Shown: positions 14,430 through 29,352 of the stretch, in pieces | Layout: each line of letters starts with the position of its first letter | How positions within the stretch are numbered: the stretch's first letter is position 1 | DNA from: Ustulina deusta | Lineage: Eukaryota; Ascomycota; Sordariomycetes; Xylariales; Xylariaceae | DNA: 64,000 bases | Assembly: GCA_023159155.1 (NCBI GenBank) | Contig: JAJNNX010000073.1 | Span: forward strand, 1 to 64,000 | Reading direction: 5' to 3' | Position numbers and translations under genes: made by a program | Notes under the pieces: model-generated | What the model was told of the DNA's origin: nothing | The model's database searches: none | Seen by the model: the letters and a program-made list of their open reading frames with translations, nothing else

Positions 14430-17400
14430 AATTTTATTATATTTAATTAAAAGATTTTTTATTTTTAATTAATTATATAAAATATATTTAAACAAAAAAT
14501 TTTCATAGTATTAATTTTAAAAAAAAAGCTTTATAAATAAAGGTTATAATATATTATTAATATTTAACTAGTAAGCCTATATTATAAAAACCCCTAATTA
14601 TTTTTAAAGAAAAGAAATTAATTAATTAATATTATTTATATATTATAATATTAATTAAAAAAATATTTTTTATAAGAAATATATATTATATAGTTTATAA
14701 TAGTTATTTTAATATATATTAAAAGCTATAACTTTAATATAATATTATAAAGTAAATTCTTTTTAAAAAAACGCTTAATATATAAAATATATAACTTATT
14801 ATTAATAAAAAACTATTTAATTATATAAGCTTTAATTTTAAAATAGTTTTACATTATTTATAAAGAATTAATAAAAAACACTTATTAAGTTTTAAAGCTA
14901 AGTTTTATATTATATCTAGTTTGTTACTATTTTTTAATATTTAATAATAAATAAATATAATAAAACTTTTAAATATATATATAAATATTTATATAGCTTA
15001 AAAAGCTTATTAAATATGTTTAATATTTTTTATAATTTTTAAACTAAAAAACTATATTTATATTTATTTATATATAAAACTTTTTCTATTAAAAACTTTA
15101 TATTAAACAAGTTTATTATTAATATTATAAATATTAATATATAATTAAACCTAATAATTAATAGCTTTATAAAAAACTATTAGTTTTTTATAAAAATTAT
15201 TATTATTATTTGAAAAAAATTTAATAAGAATAACTTAAAACTTATAAAATATATAAAATAATTTAAATCTATAGTTTAGCTTATAACCTAATTTTTAAAC
15301 TTGCTTATTTATATAATTAAATATAATTAAACTTTCTTTCTATTATTTTTTAAAATAAACTTTATTATTAAGTTTTAAATAGTTTTATATTTTTAAAATA
15401 ATGATATAATAATTAATATAACATTTATTATTATTTTTGATAATAATTTTGCTTGCTTAATTAATAAAATAATAAAATAGCTAGCAGAAAACTTATAACT
15501 ATTAATTTATAACAAAACTAAACAAATAATTATTAAAAACTTTAAATTTTATTTATAATTAATATAAAACTTTTGAATTAAAAGATTTTTTAATTAATAA
15601 TAGCTATATTTTAAAAAAGAGAAATTATAAATAAAAAAAATATAAATAAAAAAGCTAAACTTATATATTAAAGCTTTAAAAACTAGCTATTTTAATATAT
15701 ATCTACTTAATAAAATATATTTTTTTAAAAATTAAGAATATAATGAAATAAAAAAGTTAACGATATAGATAGCAATAATAAGCTTATAAATATATTTGAA
15801 ATTATTATCATTAAAACTTTAAACTTTAAATTAACTACTAAATAAAAAAATATTTATATTTTATAAAAAAGCAATATAGTATTAAAAAATTATTTAATTA
15901 CAATATATATTATATATAAAAATAAAAATAAAAAAATATATTTTTATAATAATATTTTATTTAGTTTATATAAAAAAACCCCCGTTTTTTACAAAATTAT
16001 ATTAAACTTTAAAAATATATAACTAATAGCTAAAAAGCTTAAAAAATTAATATTTTAATAAAAATTTTGTATATAAAAGAAATTAATATTTTTGAAAGAT
16101 TTTATTAAAATAAAAAAAAATAAAAAAAAGTATTAGTTTTATATATAATTAAAATAATTTTTTATATTATATAATAAACAAAAAGTATTTTAATTTTTAA
16201 TTTGTTAAAAGAAATCATTATAAAAGTTTATTTTTTATGTTAAAATATATAGTTCCTAGTTAAAAAGAAAAAATAAATAAATTTTATTAATTAATTTTAT
16301 AATAAAACTAAATCTTATTATAATATATAATATAAATTTTTTTAAAAATTATAATAAATTTATTAAAAAATTTGGTATATATAAAATAATTTTAATAATT
16401 AATTTATTTTTTAGTTATAATTAGATTTTATTATTTATATTTAGCTAAGCTATAATTTTTTTTTATATTTTTTAATTATTATTAATTTAATACCTTAATT
16501 TTGAAAAAATTAAAGATAATATTATTTAATTTTAAATTAATTAAAATTATACTTAATATTATTAAAATTTTGAAATAAAAACTATATAAAAATTAAAAAA
16601 AGATTTATATTTTTTTATAAGTTATAATATATTACAAAATCTAAATAAAAAGTTATAGATTAATTATTTATTTTTTAATTATTTTTATTAAAAAAACCAA
16701 ACATTTTTGTCTTTAAATTTTTAAAAAAATAATTATATAATAACTAAAAAAAATTTTAATTAAAAATTAATATCTTAAAAACTAGCTAAAAAATAAATAA
16801 TATAATTAAGCTAGGTTGCTATAAATTTAAAATATCAAAAACATTTCAAAATAAATATTAAAGTTTTAATTATATAATTTAATAATAATTTTTTTATATT
16901 TTTTAATGCTTAACTAATAAAATAAAATATTTTTATTAAGTTTTTAAATTTTAAAATTTATTACATTTTAAATAAAAAATATATAATAATAAATTAAATA
17001 TTTTATTAATATTTAATTATATATAATAACTATAACTATGAAAACAGAGTATTTATTAAAAGAAAAGCTAGTAGTAATAAGTAATAAATTACTGCAAGTT
17101 TTTTTTTAATAAATATATAGTATAAAAAAAATTAAAAAATATGCTTTTTTTAAACAAATAATAAATAATTCTAATATAAAAAAAGTTTTAATTATATAAA
17201 ATTATAAAAGATTTATTTATAAAAAGAAATTGCTATAGTTTAAAAAATAATAAAAAAATATTGTTAAAAAAGAATTTATTAAAATATTTATAATATAACT
17301 AAAGATTATGTTAAATATTAATTTTTAATTTTTTAATTTTATAAATTATAAATATATAAACTATATTAATAAATAATAGCTATAAAATAATAATAAAAAC

Positions 17401-17983
17401 TAAATATAAAATAATTATATAGTTTAAAACTAAGCTTTTAAAAATTATTAATGTTTTAAAAATATTAAGTTTTATTAAAAAAAATAGTCTATTAATATAA
17501 AGTTTTTATAAAAGTTAAATATTATTTATAAAAAAATGCTTATATTGCTATATAATATTTAATTATAAAAAATATAAATTAAAAGAGGTATTAAAATTTT
17601 TTTTATAAAAATAGTTCTCAATAAAAAAATTAAAAATATTTATAAAAAAAAAATATATTAATAACTTGCTAAGATAGAGCTAAATATTTAAATTATAAAA
17701 AAACTAACTAATAAACTTAGATTTAATAATAAATAAATAAAATTAATTAATTATAAATTATAAAATATATTAATAAAAACTTATATTAATACTATTAAAG
17801 ACTTAATTAAAGCGTTATAAAATAAAAAATAAAGTTTTTTTAATATAATTAAAGTTTAATTTAAAAAAATAAACACAACTTATAAATAAAAACTAAAGTT
17901 TTTTATTAATATTTTTGCTAAAATATAATTTTTTTTTATATAATAAAAAAAATATCAACTTTAGATTTAAAATATTAAAATTT
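14430..17983. other. AT-rich RIP-degraded region without recognisable gene
   Basis: About 3.5 kb of A-rich sequence lie between E and the nested stack. I looked for terminal repeats, open frames and retroelement motifs and found none that I can support. It is probably the oldest layer, an earlier repeat into which both E and the A/B stack inserted, with its continuation at 45,394-48,221. Confidence 0.45.
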
Positions 17984-18253
17984 TGTTTGAATGGAGTGTA
18001 CTGCATATTTCCAAGGCAGCAGTACATGCCTGCAAGGTTGGTAGAATACAGTCTATTCACTATATGCCACACTCAAAAGGGAGGGAGAGAAAGGAAAGAA
18101 TTGGGGAGGTGGGAGCCCCCTATATACCCCTCCGTACGGAGGGGTCTGTAGGTGGTCCCTAGCCGGACCCCTTGGCCTAGACCCCTTGGCCAGACCCCTT
18201 CGTACGAAGGGGTCCGTAAGTGCCCTAGCTAATTGCGTACGATTAATCCAACA
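17984..18253 (-). repeat. Left LTR of element A, GC-rich, with CGTACG palindromes
   Basis: This LTR is a GC-rich island in the AT desert. It holds two perfect palindromes centred on CGTACG: an 18-bp one at 18127-18144 (CCCCTCCGTACGGAGGGG) and a 22-bp one at 18193-18214 with GACCCCTT arms. Between them lie repeats of the form ACCCCTTGGCC. The open frames that cross the island on either strand (17915-18151 and 18053-18430) are by-products of its GC content and are not genes. Confidence 0.75.
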
Positions 18254-18403
18254 CTGACTACTTTTTCTTTTGTGATTTATCGCCATAATCGTACGCAAGG
18301 TCTGTGGGGGAGGGGTAGGTCGAAGGGGGTCTTCGTACGGGCTACACCTAGCAGGGGGAAGGGCAGGCTGGACTAGGTGTAGGTCGAAGGGGGTCTTTTG
18401 TAC
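18254..18403. repeat. Interior minisatellite of element A, left part
   Basis: GC-rich tandem units built on CTACACCTAGCAGGG, an AGGCTGGACTAGGTGTAGG block, then GTCGAAGGGGGTCTT and CGTAC. Unit boundaries are at about 18,338 and 18,399. The array resumes at 44,759 on the far side of element B, which inserted into the CGTAC at a unit boundary. Confidence 0.65.
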
Positions 18404-19573
18404 TGTCAAAATAAGTGGATATGTATACAAGTAAGCAGAATGTCTTGTGTATTCAGGATTATTAGAAGGAAGAATTAAGGACCAAGGGTCCGGGGGAATT
18501 TAGTAATATATATAGTCAAAGGATAGAATATATTTAATTTTTATATTTTAATATTTTTATTTATTTTAAACTTGTATGTTGTTTTAGTTGTTTAATATAA
18601 TTATATAAAATATAATTTATAGATATAAATAGTAAATATAGTGTTTTAATATTTTAAAAATTTTTAAATATATTACTAGATTTTTTTTTTTATAATTTAT
18701 AATAGGTTTTTTTTATAAAAAGCTATAATATATTAAAGTTTTAAAAGTTTGCTAGTATTTCTAGTAAATTTTTTTTTTTTGTTTAGAGTTTTTAGTACTA
18801 GCCGAACTTATAAAAAACCTTTATAAAAAAAATAATAAATAAATATAGGCTAGTTAGTAATAATATATAGATTACTTAGCTAAGTATACGTAGTTTTTTA
18901 GTTTTAGGTTATTAAGGCCTAAGTAAAAATAATTTCTTATAACTATTTATTAATAAATTTATAATATGCTATATAATAAATATAAGTTTTAGCTACTAAA
19001 TATATTGTTAGTATTGTATTATATTATAAGTGTTCGGATTTTTTTAAAAATAAAATTTAAAAAGATTTATTATTTTTTTTAGAAAACGTTTTTAATATAT
19101 AATTTAGTTGTTATATTTTAAATAAAATTGTAGTTTTAAAATATTATAGCTTTATTTTTAAATAGGTTAGCTATTATTGCTATAGAAAAAATATACTATT
19201 TTATGTTTTTTTATAGATTTTTTATTAGTTGTTTAGTTAAAATATAAAAAAGATTTATTTAAATTTTTTTGCTATTTTTTAATAGTTATAAAACGTACTA
19301 AATATGTTCTAAGTATAAGTATTAAGTATTATATTGCTAGCTTTTTAATCTTTTTTTTTAAACAATTAAAAAATATTAATTTTAAATAAATATAAAATAT
19401 AGCTATAACTATAAAGTTATAATATTATTTTAGATAATTAGCTAATTAATTATTAGTTAATTTTAAATATATTAATAGTTCTATAAAAAAATTAACTAAG
19501 TTTAATATAGATATATTTCTAATAGCTAGTATTAAAAACTTTTATTTAGTATTGTTTTAAAATAAGTAATAAT

Positions 19574-22500
19574 TGTCACGATCAGTCAAGTAAAGCTTCT
19601 ATAGCTAGTTTATTAATACTATAAACAAAGATTCTAAACTAAAAAAGAAAGAAAGGAAAAAAAGAAGTTAGAGTTTATAGGGTGGGTAGATATAGACTCT
19701 ATATGTGTAGCTATAGAATTATAGGTTGGTCCGTGCGTAGACTTTCTATCTTATTACTATATAGGTCTAGAGTTCTTGCAGGTCTTGCTAAAACTATACT
19801 AACTATACCAAAACTATATTAACTATTACACTACTTCTTTCTAAAACTAAAAATTTAAACATAGTTTTAACTCGAGGTTACTAATAATATTAAATTTATA
19901 TAGTTTTTTTATATTATACTGCTTTATTATTATTTTTATAATTGCTTGCAAATTTGTTAGCTATTATTATATATATTTATTTTTACAAGTTTTATAAAAT
20001 TAATTAAGCTTAATTAGCGTATTTTTAAATTTTTAAGCTATATACTAGGTATTATTAGGGTTATAGCTTTTTTAAGCAACCTAGTATTATAGTTCTTTAT
20101 TTTTTTTATATATTTTTAATTGTTTGATTTGTTTAATTTTAAATTTTGTTTTATTATTAATATTTTTAATTAAAAATAGTAATTAAATTTATTAAAATAA
20201 AAATTTATTACTTGCTTTTTATAATTAGTTAATATAAAATAAGGGTTTTTATTTTATAAAAATTAAACAAATTAAAAATATAGCTAAATTTTTGTTTTTT
20301 TAAATTTTTAAAAAATTTAACTAATTAAAAATCTAATTTAATAATTAATGCTTATATTACAAAGCTTTTCTTTTTTAAAAAAACTTTATTTTTTATTTTA
20401 AAATTTATTAGGCGTTTTTTTTTATTAGCTTATAGCTTATATTATTTTTATATAAAAATTGCTATATTATATACTATTTTTTAAATATTTTATGTTTAGT
20501 AAACTAGTTCAAATGTTTATTGCTTAATATTAAAATTTATAATAGTTTTGCTAATATTTACTATTAAAAAGTTTTATATTTTAATTTTTATTATTATTTT
20601 TAATAATAATATATTAATTAATAAATATTATAAAAAATTATATATAAAATTTAAAATAAAAAAATAAATATTCTAATTGTTTTAATATTTATTAATATAA
20701 AAATAAAGTTATTAGTTTAGTTTTTAATTAGTTAATTTTATTATTTTTTAGTTTTAAAAATAATAAGTATTACTAAAGTAATATTTAATATTTATAAAAT
20801 TATTAATTATTATTATAAATTTAAAAATAAATAATTTTATATTATTTAATATTTATATATTTAATATACTAAAAAATCTATATAAATTTTTATAATATTA
20901 TATAACTAATAATTTTATAATATATATTTTTTTGCTAAATAAAATAATAATTAAATAGCTAAACTTATTTATAAATATTTATATATAGTTATAACCTTAT
21001 TAATTAAATAGTATATTTTTACTATTTATTACTATATATTATTATATTATTACTAATATAAGCAATAAATAAAAAAAACTAAAAGTTTTATTTTGTAATA
21101 ATTTGTTTTTTTTATTGTTATAATAATAATATATATATTATTTATAATTATATTTTAAATTAAACTAATAATATTTTTATTTTAATATTTTAATTATTTT
21201 GTATTAATTTTAGTATATAATAATTAAAAATATATAAAAAAAAAAATTTTGTTTAAAGTAATTTAAAATATATATAGCTTTTTATTTTTATTTTTTAGAT
21301 CTTATAACTAGTTTTTTTATTTAATTAAGTTTATTAAGTTAACTTTTTAAAAAATATTAAATAAAAAGTTTATAGTTAATATAGAACTTAGTATTTTATT
21401 AAGCAGAACTAATACTATTGTTTTTTTTTTGTTTTTTTAATTTTAATTATAAAAAACTTAGCTATTTTTTTAATAAAATATTAATTATTATATTTTTTTA
21501 TTTTAATTAATATTAAAAAATAATATTAAAATTTAATAAAAAGTTAGCTTAATATATTTATTATATTAATAAAATCTATTTATTTAAAAAATATAATAAA
21601 ATTTAATAATTAGTTATTATAAAAAACTTAGTTTTAAAAAGCTTTAAGTAATAATATTTTAAAATTTATATTATTACTAATAATTTATAGTTTTAAATTA
21701 AGTAAGCTTATTTAGTTAATATTATTATTTTAAAAAAATATTTTATAAATTTTTAAGTTATATTTTTTTATTACTATTAAATAATCTTTTTTATTATATT
21801 ATATAAAATATTTATTTTTATTTATATTAATTAGCTAAACTTAAAAAAAACTAAAATAAATATTTTATATACTAGTAGTTTTATATATTTAAAATTTTAT
21901 TTTTGTTTTAGTTCTATTATAAATAAAAATTTTTTTTTTATAATTAATTTAAAAAAATAATAATTTTACTAATATAATAAATAAATATATAAATATAATT
22001 ATAAAGCTTAAAAAATAACTAGATTAATTTAATATTTTTAAAATTATTAAAGTTCTAATTTAGGATTAATTAAATTTTTATAAAATTAATTTTTATTTTT
22101 ATTTTAGTTTTTATAATTATTTTTGAATAATTAATAATAAATATATTAACATAAAACTTTTTGATATTTTTTTAATATTTAATTTAATATAAATAATAAA
22201 TTATTTTTTTATAATAAGTTTAATATTATTTTTTAGTTTTAAAATAAATTAAAATATTACTTATATAAATATTTATAAATCTGTTTAAAATTTTTTAAAT
22301 TTATATAGTAATAAAAGCTTGCTACTAAATAGGTTTTATTTTTAAACTAAATAATAAAACTTTTTATTAAAACATTTTTTTATAAGGTTAAAAAAAATAA
22401 AATAATATAATTTTATAATTAATAATAATTAATAAAAAACTTTAATAATATTTAGTTTTATAAAATAAGTAGTATTATAATAATTAATTATAATATTATT

Positions 22501-25263
22501 AATATTTAAAACTAATATAATTTAGTTCTTTAAATATATATTTTTTTATTAATAATTAATTATAAATTTATATTTAATTAATTTAAGTTTAAATATAAAT
22601 AAAATAAAAATAATATTTAAGTTTATATTTTATTTAATCAAATTTATAGCTAGTAGTTTATTTATAAATTTTTTTTAAAATAAAATAAACTATATAAATA
22701 TTTAATATTAATAAAATTTAAAAATATATTTTTTATTATTAAGTTTTAGTATTATATTAAATTTTAATTATAATAATAATAAAGTTTCAGATTTTTTTTT
22801 TAAAAAAAACTTTTTTAAATATAATAACTAAAAAAACAAAAAACTTTATATTAATTTTATATATTTAAAGTTTTTTATAATATTACTTAATTAATCTAAA
22901 AAAAAAATTTTTATAAAATATTAATTTTTTTTAAAATTTTTTTAAATAACTTATTATAATTATTTTTAATTGTTATAAACTTAATTATAATAAGTTTTTT
23001 TAAAGTTTTTTTAGCTAATTGTTTTTATTTATTTTAATAAAAATAATTTTAAAAGTTTTATATAATGTTTTTAATAATAGCTTAATTTTTTATTTTTTTT
23101 AAAAATTATTATATTAACTTTTTTTGTTTTAGGTTTAAAAGTTTTAGGTTTTTATTTTATTTTTTTAGTTTTAGTTATTTTTAAACTAATTATTTTAATA
23201 TTTAATAATATTTTTTTAATATTTAATTATATTAATTAAAATTTTTTTTATATTTTTAAGTTTATATTTTATTATTTATAATTAAAAAGTTTAATTATAA
23301 TTATTAGTAAAAATTAAACTAATAAAAATAAATTATTTAATTAGATTAATTATTATTTTTAGGTTTTTATTAAAATATTTTATTTTATTAATTATTTAAT
23401 TTTAATAATAATATTATAACTAAAATTATTAATTATTAATTTTTATAATATATATTAAATATTTATAAATTTTGCTAACTATTTTATTTTAATAATTATA
23501 AAACTTTTAAAGTTTAATTAAATAAACTATTTTTATTTTTAATTATTATTTAATTTATTATATAAATTTATAACTAATTATTAAAAAAATATAAAGTTTA
23601 GTATTATATAAAACTAAAGTTTTTATTTTAATATTATTAATTTATAATTAAATAAATATTTTAAAAATAATTAATTTGTTTTAATTATATATTTTAATTA
23701 AAATAAATAATAAAATAATAAAAAAATTTTTATTAATTTTATTTGTTTTTTAAGTTAAATAAACTACTAAATCTATTTTTATTATAGATTTTTTTTATTA
23801 GTTAAATATTTAAAATTTTAAACTTTTAATTAAAACAATTAATTAATAAGTATTTTTTTTTGCTATAAATAAAGCAAATTTTATTATTCTAATAAACTTT
23901 TTTTTTTTATAATTAATATTTATTTTAATTATTTTAAAATAAATATTTCAAAACTTTTAAAATTAACTAAAAATTAATAATTAAGGTTACTAAAAATTTA
24001 ATTATTTAAGTTAGATTTTTGTTTAATTAAATTAATAAGTTTAGTTTATTAATAATTATTATAAGTTTATTTAGTATTATATATTTATTTAATAATTTTA
24101 TTAATTTTTTAGTATATTTTTTTAATTAATTTATAATATATTAAAGTTAGCTATTTTTAATTTAAAACATAATAATATTTTTATTTTGTTTTTTTATTAA
24201 TTTATAAACTTAATTATTAAATAAAGCTTTATTTTTTATAAACTTACTAAAATTAAAATTTTATATTTTAGCTTTTTTAATATAAAAAAAGTTTAAAATA
24301 TTAAAAAATAAACTAATAAAATAAAAAACAAATAAAATAGCAAAACTAAAAAATTTAAAATTAATCTTTTTAAATATACTTTTTATTATTAAATTATAAT
24401 TATTTTTTAAAAGTATTAAAATAAATATATTAAAAAATTAACTTTTTATTTTTTTTATTTATTAAAAAAGTTTTACTAAAACTAATACAAAATTATAAGT
24501 TTATATAGTTATAATATTTTTTACTTTATTTTTAGATATATTATTTATTTTAAATTATTTTAGTTTTAGTTTAGATTTTATTTTTTTAGATTTTAATTTT
24601 CTGTTTTTTTTTAGATTTCTTTTTAAATATTAGTTTATTTAAAAAAGTTATAAAAAAGTTTAATACTTAAATTTTTTTTTTTGTTATAAAAATTTTTTTT
24701 TTTAAATTATTTAATAATAAAAAACTAGTTATATTTAAAAATTAAAATTATTTTAATTGTTTAAAAACTAAAAATAAAATAAAAATATTTAAAGTTAAGT
24801 TTTTTATAAATTATTAATTTTTAAATAATATAAAAATTAAAAGTTTTATTAAAATTATATTAAAATTAAAATTATATTATAAAATATATAATTTTACATA
24901 TTAAATATATAATTAAAAAAAAAAGTTTATTTATATTTTATTAATTATAGCAAAATAAAAAAATATATTTATTAAATATTTATTAATAAATAATTAATAA
25001 GCTTAAAGTAGTGTTATAATTAGTTAAATAAAGCTTTTATAGCTAGTTTATTAATATTATAAATAAAATTTTTAAATTAAAAAAAAAAAAAAAAAAAAAA
25101 TTAAAGTTTATAAAATAAATAGATATAGATTTTATGTGTATAGCTATAAAGTTATAGGTTGGTCCGTGCGTAGATTTCTTATTTTATTGCTATGTAGGTC
25201 TGGAGTTCTTGCAGGTTTTGCTAAAACTATATTAACTGTGCTAAAACTGTACTAACTGTTATA
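19574..25263 (-). mobile_element. LTR retrotransposon family C, copy 2, nested in B
   Basis: LTRs lie at 19574-19830 and 25012-25263. The left LTR is the best kept of the family: TGTCACGATCAGTCAAGTAA at the start and CTATTACA at the end. Both ends of this copy carry an extra short duplication of the LTR tail (two AACTA-type units). The TSD is ATAAT on both sides (19569-19573, 25264-25268). The complement of 19831-19842 is AGAAAGAAGTAG, a polypurine tract next to the left LTR, which indicates right-to-left orientation. The interior has no open frame and aligns throughout with C copy 1. Confidence 0.8.
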
Positions 25264-28200
25264 ATAATAATAAAATTAGATAATATAATAATTAATAGCT
25301 TAGTATTAATAAGTCAAGTTGTTTTAATAAATTTAAAGTTTTTATAATAATATATAAATAATAATAAAAAAATCCTTTATAGTAATAATTATCTAATTAT
25401 TTTATTGTTTTAGTTATAAAGCAGTTTTATTAATATATAAAATATTTTATTAAAAATAGCAGTAAATATTAATAAGTTTAAAGGTTTTTTAAAATAAAAT
25501 ATTTTAAAAAATAAAAACTTTTAAAAATAAATTAAGCAAGTTTTATATAAATAAATATTTTTATAGCTTTTTAAAATATAATATTATTCAATATATAAAG
25601 TTTAGATTAATTTTATTTTTATTTATTTTAAGCCTAAAATATTTTAAAAAGCTAAAAATTTGTTTTTTAGTAGTACTTTAATTAATCTATTTATTATTTA
25701 TAAACAAACTTAAACTAAGTAATTATATGCTTAGTATTAGTATAGTATAAAAAATTATTTATTAAAGCAATAGTTTTTTAGTTATTTTTATAAATAATTA
25801 TAATGTTTATTTTTTAAGTAATGTTTAGTTTTTTTACTAGTAGCTTTAATTAGATAGCTTTTTTAGTAGCTTATATTTAACTAATCTATTTAGTTTTATA
25901 AAAAAATAAAAATATAATAGCTTATTGCTTAGAACTTTAATTAAGTGCACTGCTATTAATAAAAAAAATATATCCCGAAATAAACCTATAAGTATTTTAG
26001 TTACTAATATAGTCTATATTAGTATAGTTAACTAAGTTTTAGAGTTTTTTGTAATATATTAATTTTATATTTGTAGTTTTTTTTAGGTATTTCAAAATAT
26101 AGCTGACTGCTGATCTATAGGCTTTGTTAGGCCTTGCTATAAATTAATTATATAAAAAAATAACAAACGTAATATTAAGTCAAGTACTAAATATAGTATA
26201 TATTAATAACTTTATAATATTTATATATTAAGTTTTATTTTTAAGTATAGGTATATAATCTACTAGTAGTAGTTTAAAGGCTTTAGTTTTTATAGGAATA
26301 TTTTTAAGCTTTATTTTTTAAAAATCAAAATTGTAAAAAAAGATTTTTATATAAGCATTTTATTCAAAATAGATTGTTTTATTAGGCTGGTCTTTTTTAA
26401 TAATTATTTTTAAGTAATACAAATAAAGTTTAAGATTTATTATATTAAATTTGTTATATAAAATAAATTTTATTTTATTAATTTGTTTTATAAAAAAAGT
26501 AGCGATTAGAAGGTTGTTTATATAAATAGTAATATAGGTATGCTTTTTAGTAAATATTCTAATATTAGCATTTAAAAAAATAAAGCTAAGTTTTTTTAGA
26601 AAAATGGCTAAAGTTTTGTACTAGATTTTAAGTGTTTGCTTTAAGCTATATAAAACTTTTTGTAATTTGTATATTTTACTAGTGCTATTTTTAAATTTAG
26701 TTAGTTGTTTAATATAAATTTTTTTATTTATTTTTTTATAAAAAAATGCTATTTTAATATTTATTTATTTAAGCTTAAGATTAAAAACTATAATAATAAT
26801 AAAAATTGCTTTATAACATATAGGTTTAATTACTAAAGCAAAGATTTTGTTATAATTAAGGCTTTTTATTTATTTAAACTTTTTAACTATTTAGTAGGCC
26901 TTATAACGGGCGATTAACCTATTTAGTCTGTGTTTTAGCTTAAATATTTATTTTTTTAATAATATTTTATATTTTAATAAAAGATTATAAAGCACTTAAG
27001 TTTTATTATTAATTAATAATTTATATTTGTTTTTTATATTTTTATATTAGCTATATTAATAAGCGCTATTTTTAGCTTAGTTAACTATTTTTGGTTTGGT
27101 TATTTTTACTAAAAAAAAAACATATATAATATTAATAAGTAATACTATTATTCAAAATAAGTTAATATTAATTTAATTTATTGCTATTTTATATATTAGG
27201 TTTAATATTAATAGTTAGAGCTATTTAGGTTATTTTATTTTAAAGCATAAGTTAAGATAGTTTTGTAGTATTAATAATTTATTATTAGAGTTGTTAGGGG
27301 TTTATATAAAGAAGTCTAGCTTAAAGTTATTTTTATTAATTATTTTAGAGCTAATGTTTGGTTTAAGTATAAAAAAAAAGCTTTAATTATAAATAGTTTT
27401 ATTAGACCGGGGTAATATAGTGTTTTTTGAAAGGTTTTTAAGCATATGTCTATATATATGTTTTTAGGTATATTAAGGAGTATTTTTTTTTTAAATAAAT
27501 AATTTAATATTTTTATTAATTATATTATTTATATTATTTTTTAGTTTATTAAAGATTTAGAATTTAATATATTTAATGTTAGCTTTTTGTTTAGCAATAT
27601 TTTTAGTTTTTATTATTATAGTTGTTTTGTTAGCGTTTAAAGTAAGGTGTGCTATTTTATGTATAGGAAACTAGTTTTTAATAAAAGTATAAATTTAATG
27701 TTTTTTGAACTTAATATTGTTTATATAAATTATTTAACTAAAATTTAAAAGAATAAAATAATTTATAGTACTTTTTTTTTAGTATTTTAGTATAATATAA
27801 AGTTTTGTTTTTTTATTAAAAATAAAAGCTTTATTTTTTAAGAAATAAAAGTTTAAATTTTTAATAGTTCAAAAATATATTAGGTCTAATAGAATATTAT
27901 ACTATATTTTATAAAATGTTTTTCTTTTTAGTTTATTAATTAAATATAGATTTTTTAGGTATATAGTAATACGGACTAGTATTAGCTAGTAGTAAGGATT
28001 AATACTAAACATAGTAGTTATAATTAGTAATTAATAAATAATATTTTTTAATATTTTTATAGCTTTTTTAGTAATATTGTTTTACTAATACTGATTAGTA
28101 GCTAAAAGGTATAATATTATGTTTTTATTATAATATAGTATTTCGAAGGCATTTTTTATATATATAAATCCTTAATTTAAAATAATAGTATAATATTTTT

Positions 28201-29352
28201 GTTTTAGCTATTTTTTTTAGTTAAAAAAGGTTTGGAATAATTTTAGAAATTCTAAAGTTAACTTTATAAAATATATTTAAGTTATTTTAATAAAGTTATT
28301 TTTAATAATTATTTATTAAGTTAATTTGTTATGTTTGATAATTTAGTTTGCTTTAGTTAGTATATTTATAAAGTTTATATATAATAATTCTAGTTTTTGT
28401 AATTTTTTTTATAAAGATTTTATATAAAAGGTTTTTTTATTTATTTTTTAATATAGGTTTTATAAAAATAATATTTTTAAATAGAAAATATTCTAGTTAA
28501 ATAGTTTATTAAATTTTTTAGGCTTTCATTGCTTAAATATTTTAGTTATTTATATTAGATTTATATTTTAGGGTTAAATATAAAGTAAATATAAAAGCTA
28601 ATGTTTAAAGTTATAATATTAATATTATTATTAGGAGTATTAATTAAATATAAACTGCTAATAATTTTAGCTGTTATAAAATAGTTTTTTTTATTAGTAC
28701 TAAAAGCTTTATTATAACAAAAAAAAGATTTAGCTCTTTTTTTAGAAAGCTAAGAAATAAAAATCAGATTTACTTTGCTTTTAAGGAAATAAGTAGCGTT
28801 ATAAAAAATTGTTTGTTTTTTTTGGCTATTTATTATTAAAGTAATTATATAATTTTTTATTTTTTTAGGTACTACTAATTTTTTTTTTTTTTTTATATTT
28901 TTGAACCGGTATACTTTTTTATATTAAAGAAGCTATTATAGTTATAAAAAAAAAAAGCTAATTATAGCTTATATTTAAAGTAATAATAAATTTTAGTTTT
29001 TTAATAAAAAAGCTGTTTGTTATATTGCTAAAGTTAATAAAGCTAAATTTTAAAAAAGTATTAGCTATATAGGATTTTTTTAGAATATTATAAAATAGTT
29101 TAAATATATTAAAAATAATAATTAGTATAGTTTTAATTAAAGAAGAAATAGTAGTATTTATATTAATATTAAATATTTTCGTAAAAAAACTTGGTTTTAA
29201 AGTTATAGTTAGAGCTATATTAATAATAAAGCTAAAATTAATAAAATATAATTAAAAAATTTAAAACTATTAATAGTAAAAAAAAAAGGGTTATAACTAA
29301 TAGAGTTATTATTGTTATTATTTTTATTTTTATTTTTATTTTTGTTTATTGT

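Noticed and set aside
18053..18430. 125-codon minus-strand frame (and a 78-codon plus-strand frame at 17915-18151) in a GC-rich island
   Set aside because: The frames lie across the LTR and minisatellite of element A, start and stop without regard to the element's borders, and have Pro/Arg-rich low-complexity content.
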